From Desulfobacterales bacterium (GTDB lineage Bacteria; Desulfobacterota; Desulfobacteria; Desulfobacterales; Desulfobacteraceae), in assembly GCA_022361135.1 (NCBI GenBank), contig JAKSBM010000111.1:1-8022 (forward strand): 8,022 nt of DNA. Direction: 5' to 3'. The notes under the pieces were generated by a model. That model worked only from the letters and a program-made list of their open reading frames with translations. It had not been told where the DNA came from and did not search any database. Shown piece by piece: positions 6,055-8,022 of this stretch. The first letter of the stretch is position 1. Every line of letters starts with the position of its first letter. Made by a program: the position numbers and the translations under genes.

Positions 6055-7392
6055 TTAATTCTGTTCCCCCCGGGCCAGGGCGCCTGCGGTTCCCAGGCTC
6101 CGGTCATAGGAGCGGGTCTGGGCCAGGAAATTGGCCATAAGGGATTCGGGAACCGGGGAGGTGGATATGGACGCCTGGGCCATGGGGTTCACGGCCTTTC
6201 CATTTTTCTTCATGCGAAAACAGAGGTGGTAGCCGGTGGCCAAACCGGTTTTCCCCACATATCCAATGATATCCCCCTGGGTGACCCGTCGGCTTCGCTT
6301 CATTCCCTTGGCAAATTTATTCATGTGAAAATAGGAGGTTTCATATCCGTTTTTATGGCGGACAACGATGAACCGGCCGGCATCCTTCCCATATCCCATG
6401 CGGATGATGCTGCCGTCGGCCACGGCCTTGATGGGGGTATTTCTGGGGGCGGCGTAATCAATGCCCAAATGGGCCCTGTACTTCTTTAAAATGGGATGAA
6501 ACCGGCGTTTGCTGAACTTTGAAGAAATCCGGGAATAATTCACCGGGGATTTCAAAAAGGCCTTGCGCAGGGAGTTCCCCCGGCCGTCGTAATAGCTCCC
6601 CTTGCCCGGGATCTCTTCAAAATAATAGGCCTGGTAATTGCGGCCCCTATTGGTAAATGTGGCGGCCAGGATCCGTTCATAGCCAAAGAACTTCCCATCC
6701 CTGTATTTTTTTTCCACCAGAAGCCCCAGGGTATCTCCGGGCTTTATATCCCGGGTAAAATCAATATCCCAGGCAAAGATATCCGCCAGCTTCCAGGCCA
6801 GTTTATGGGTCTCCCCCACCCGTTTCAAGGCGGCGGAGAGGGTGGTGGTAATATCTGCAGTGACCACGGATTCCTGGATTTCATAGGGGATGGGTAATTT
6901 GGAAATGGAAAAATCCCCTTCCTCCCGGGGGTGGGTCCGTTGGATCAAGAGCCGCTCCCGGCTGTCAATCTCATACTCAAAGGCATAGAGACTGTCTTCC
7001 AGCAGGGAGATGGTATAGGGCTGTCCCCGGCGGATCCGGGTCAGGGGAAAAACGGTCTTACTCTGGGCATCCAGCTTATAGATGGTTTTCAGGGGCAGGT
7101 ATGCATTGAGAATGGAGGAGGGGGTATCCCCCCGCCGAACCGTTTTATGGATGGTGGTCACCTGGGAGGAAAGTTCATCATCCGGGGTTTTCAGCGGGTC
7201 CAACACATCCGGATCGGCCGGGGCATTGCCGTGGGCGGCCATGAGTTCCATGGCGGGAAATCCGGTCCGGGCCTGGGAAAAGCCGGGGAATTCCATGAAT
7301 ACGACCAGGAGACTGAAAAGGATCAGTATTCCCCAGGTCTTGGGGCCCACGATGTTTTGTCTGATGCGGTCTAAAATATGGGGTTGCTTCAT
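6055..7392 (-). CDS. Membrane-anchored M23 family peptidoglycan endopeptidase (MepM/Csd3-like)
   Basis: A 445-residue predicted periplasmic enzyme that would cut peptidoglycan cross-links. Residues about 19-36 form a hydrophobic signal or anchor segment after a basic N-terminus. Residues 82-140 resemble the LysM/OapA-like region (TVRRGDTPSSILNAY), and 175-260 match the second N-terminal domain of MepM/Csd3 proteins. The M23 catalytic domain covers about 285-405. His308 and Asp312 (HLGID) are zinc ligands and His356 (SYFHM) is the usual catalytic-region His. The final motif reads His389-Leu-Cys391 instead of HxH, so the usual second-His zinc ligand is Cys. The domain order and length suit the MepM-like class. 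The ATG at 7392 is preceded directly by an in-frame TAA, so the gene cannot start earlier, and no good Shine-Dalgarno is visible. Family secure; activity uncertain because of the Cys change. Confidence 0.9.
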   Translation of the reverse strand: MKQPHILDRIRQNIVGPKTWGILILFSLLVVFMEFPGFSQARTGFPAMELMAAHGNAPADPDVLDPLKTPDDELSSQVTTIHKTVRRGDTPSSILNAYLPLKTIYKLDAQSKTVFPLTRIRRGQPYTISLLEDSLYAFEYEIDSRERLLIQRTHPREEGDFSISKLPIPYEIQESVVTADITTTLSAALKRVGETHKLAWKLADIFAWDIDFTRDIKPGDTLGLLVEKKYRDGKFFGYERILAATFTNRGRNYQAYYFEEIPGKGSYYDGRGNSLRKAFLKSPVNYSRISSKFSKRRFHPILKKYRAHLGIDYAAPRNTPIKAVADGSIIRMGYGKDAGRFIVVRHKNGYETSYFHMNKFAKGMKRSRRVTQGDIIGYVGKTGLATGYHLCFRMKKNGKAVNPMAQASISTSPVPESLMANFLAQTRSYDRSLGTAGALARGEQN

Positions 7393-7433
7393 TTATATTT
7401 CAGGGGGGTTTACGGTTCACACAATTGGGGCAA

Positions 7434-7461
7434 AATATACGAACGCACCGAAATAGTAAAG
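7434..7461 (-). promoter_or_regulatory. Candidate sigma-70-like promoter for the M23 gene
   Basis: On the minus strand CTTTAC (complement of 7456-7461) is followed after 16 bases by TATATT (complement of 7434-7439), about 40 bases before the M23 start. It lies just downstream of the PFOR terminator, where a new promoter would be expected. The match to consensus is modest, so this is a weak call. Confidence 0.3.
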
Positions 7462-7472
7462 AATTTTCCCAT

Positions 7473-7507
7473 AAAAAAATGGCCGGGATTTACATCCCGG
7501 CCATTTT
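7473..7507 (-). terminator. Rho-independent terminator after the PFOR gene
   Basis: A perfect 14-bp inverted repeat (arms 7476-7489 and 7494-7507) encloses a TTAC loop, with a GC core GGCCGGG/CCCGGCC. Read on the minus strand the stem runs into a stretch of seven T (complement of 7473-7479). It lies about 40 bases beyond the PFOR stop codon at 7548 and ends that transcript before the M23 gene. Confidence 0.92.
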
Positions 7508-7547
7508 CAACCGTATTTATGATCCGATTACCGGATCCAGGAAAAGA

Positions 7548-8022
<475 letters not shown>

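Noticed and set aside
7521..7537. Small hairpin GATCCG/CGGATC just after the PFOR stop codon
   Set aside because: Only 6 bp with no T-run; the strong terminator immediately downstream explains transcript ending.

Overview
This window reads as ordinary chromosomal DNA, with one unusual protein, from a moderately GC-rich anaerobic bacterium. The best guess is a sulfate-reducing Desulfobacterota of the Desulfobacteraceae type. That guess rests on a pyruvate:ferredoxin oxidoreductase (PFOR) C-terminus with Desulfovibrio-type motifs, an oxygen-sensitive radical SAM enzyme, and the overall gene style. It comes from protein-level recognition only, not from a phylogenetic marker.

Layout. The left edge (1-2240, plus strand) holds the C-terminal two thirds of an RND-family efflux permease, followed almost immediately by a 63-residue DUF2892 membrane protein. 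Every other gene lies on the minus strand. In transcription order (right to left) these are the PFOR C-terminus (cut by the right edge), a strong terminator, an M23 peptidase with a membrane-anchored N-terminus, a MaoC-like hotdog protein, an XRE-cupin regulator, and an 812-residue KamA-family radical SAM protein. The two transcription blocks converge at a strong hairpin (2244-2274) whose T-run lies on the minus strand. No RNA genes, insertion sequences, CRISPR arrays or long repeats were seen, and no gene-free stretch exceeds 300 bases.

How the genes relate. The permease and DUF2892 genes form a translationally close pair, and the permease's adaptor and outer-membrane partners would lie to the left of the window. 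The XRE-cupin regulator lies 49 bases upstream of the KamA-like gene on the same strand, so the two are probably co-transcribed and may form a sensor-enzyme pair. The M23 and MaoC genes are neighbours (71-base gap) without an obvious functional link.

The main point of interest is the KamA-like protein. Its C-terminal half appears to be a degenerate second copy of its radical SAM/aminomutase domain. It keeps the fold landmarks but has lost the iron-sulfur cysteines, the SAM-binding glycine motif and the residue aligned with the pyridoxal-phosphate lysine (Lys to Glu). A second point is a Cys in place of the usual second His of the HxH zinc motif in the M23 peptidase.
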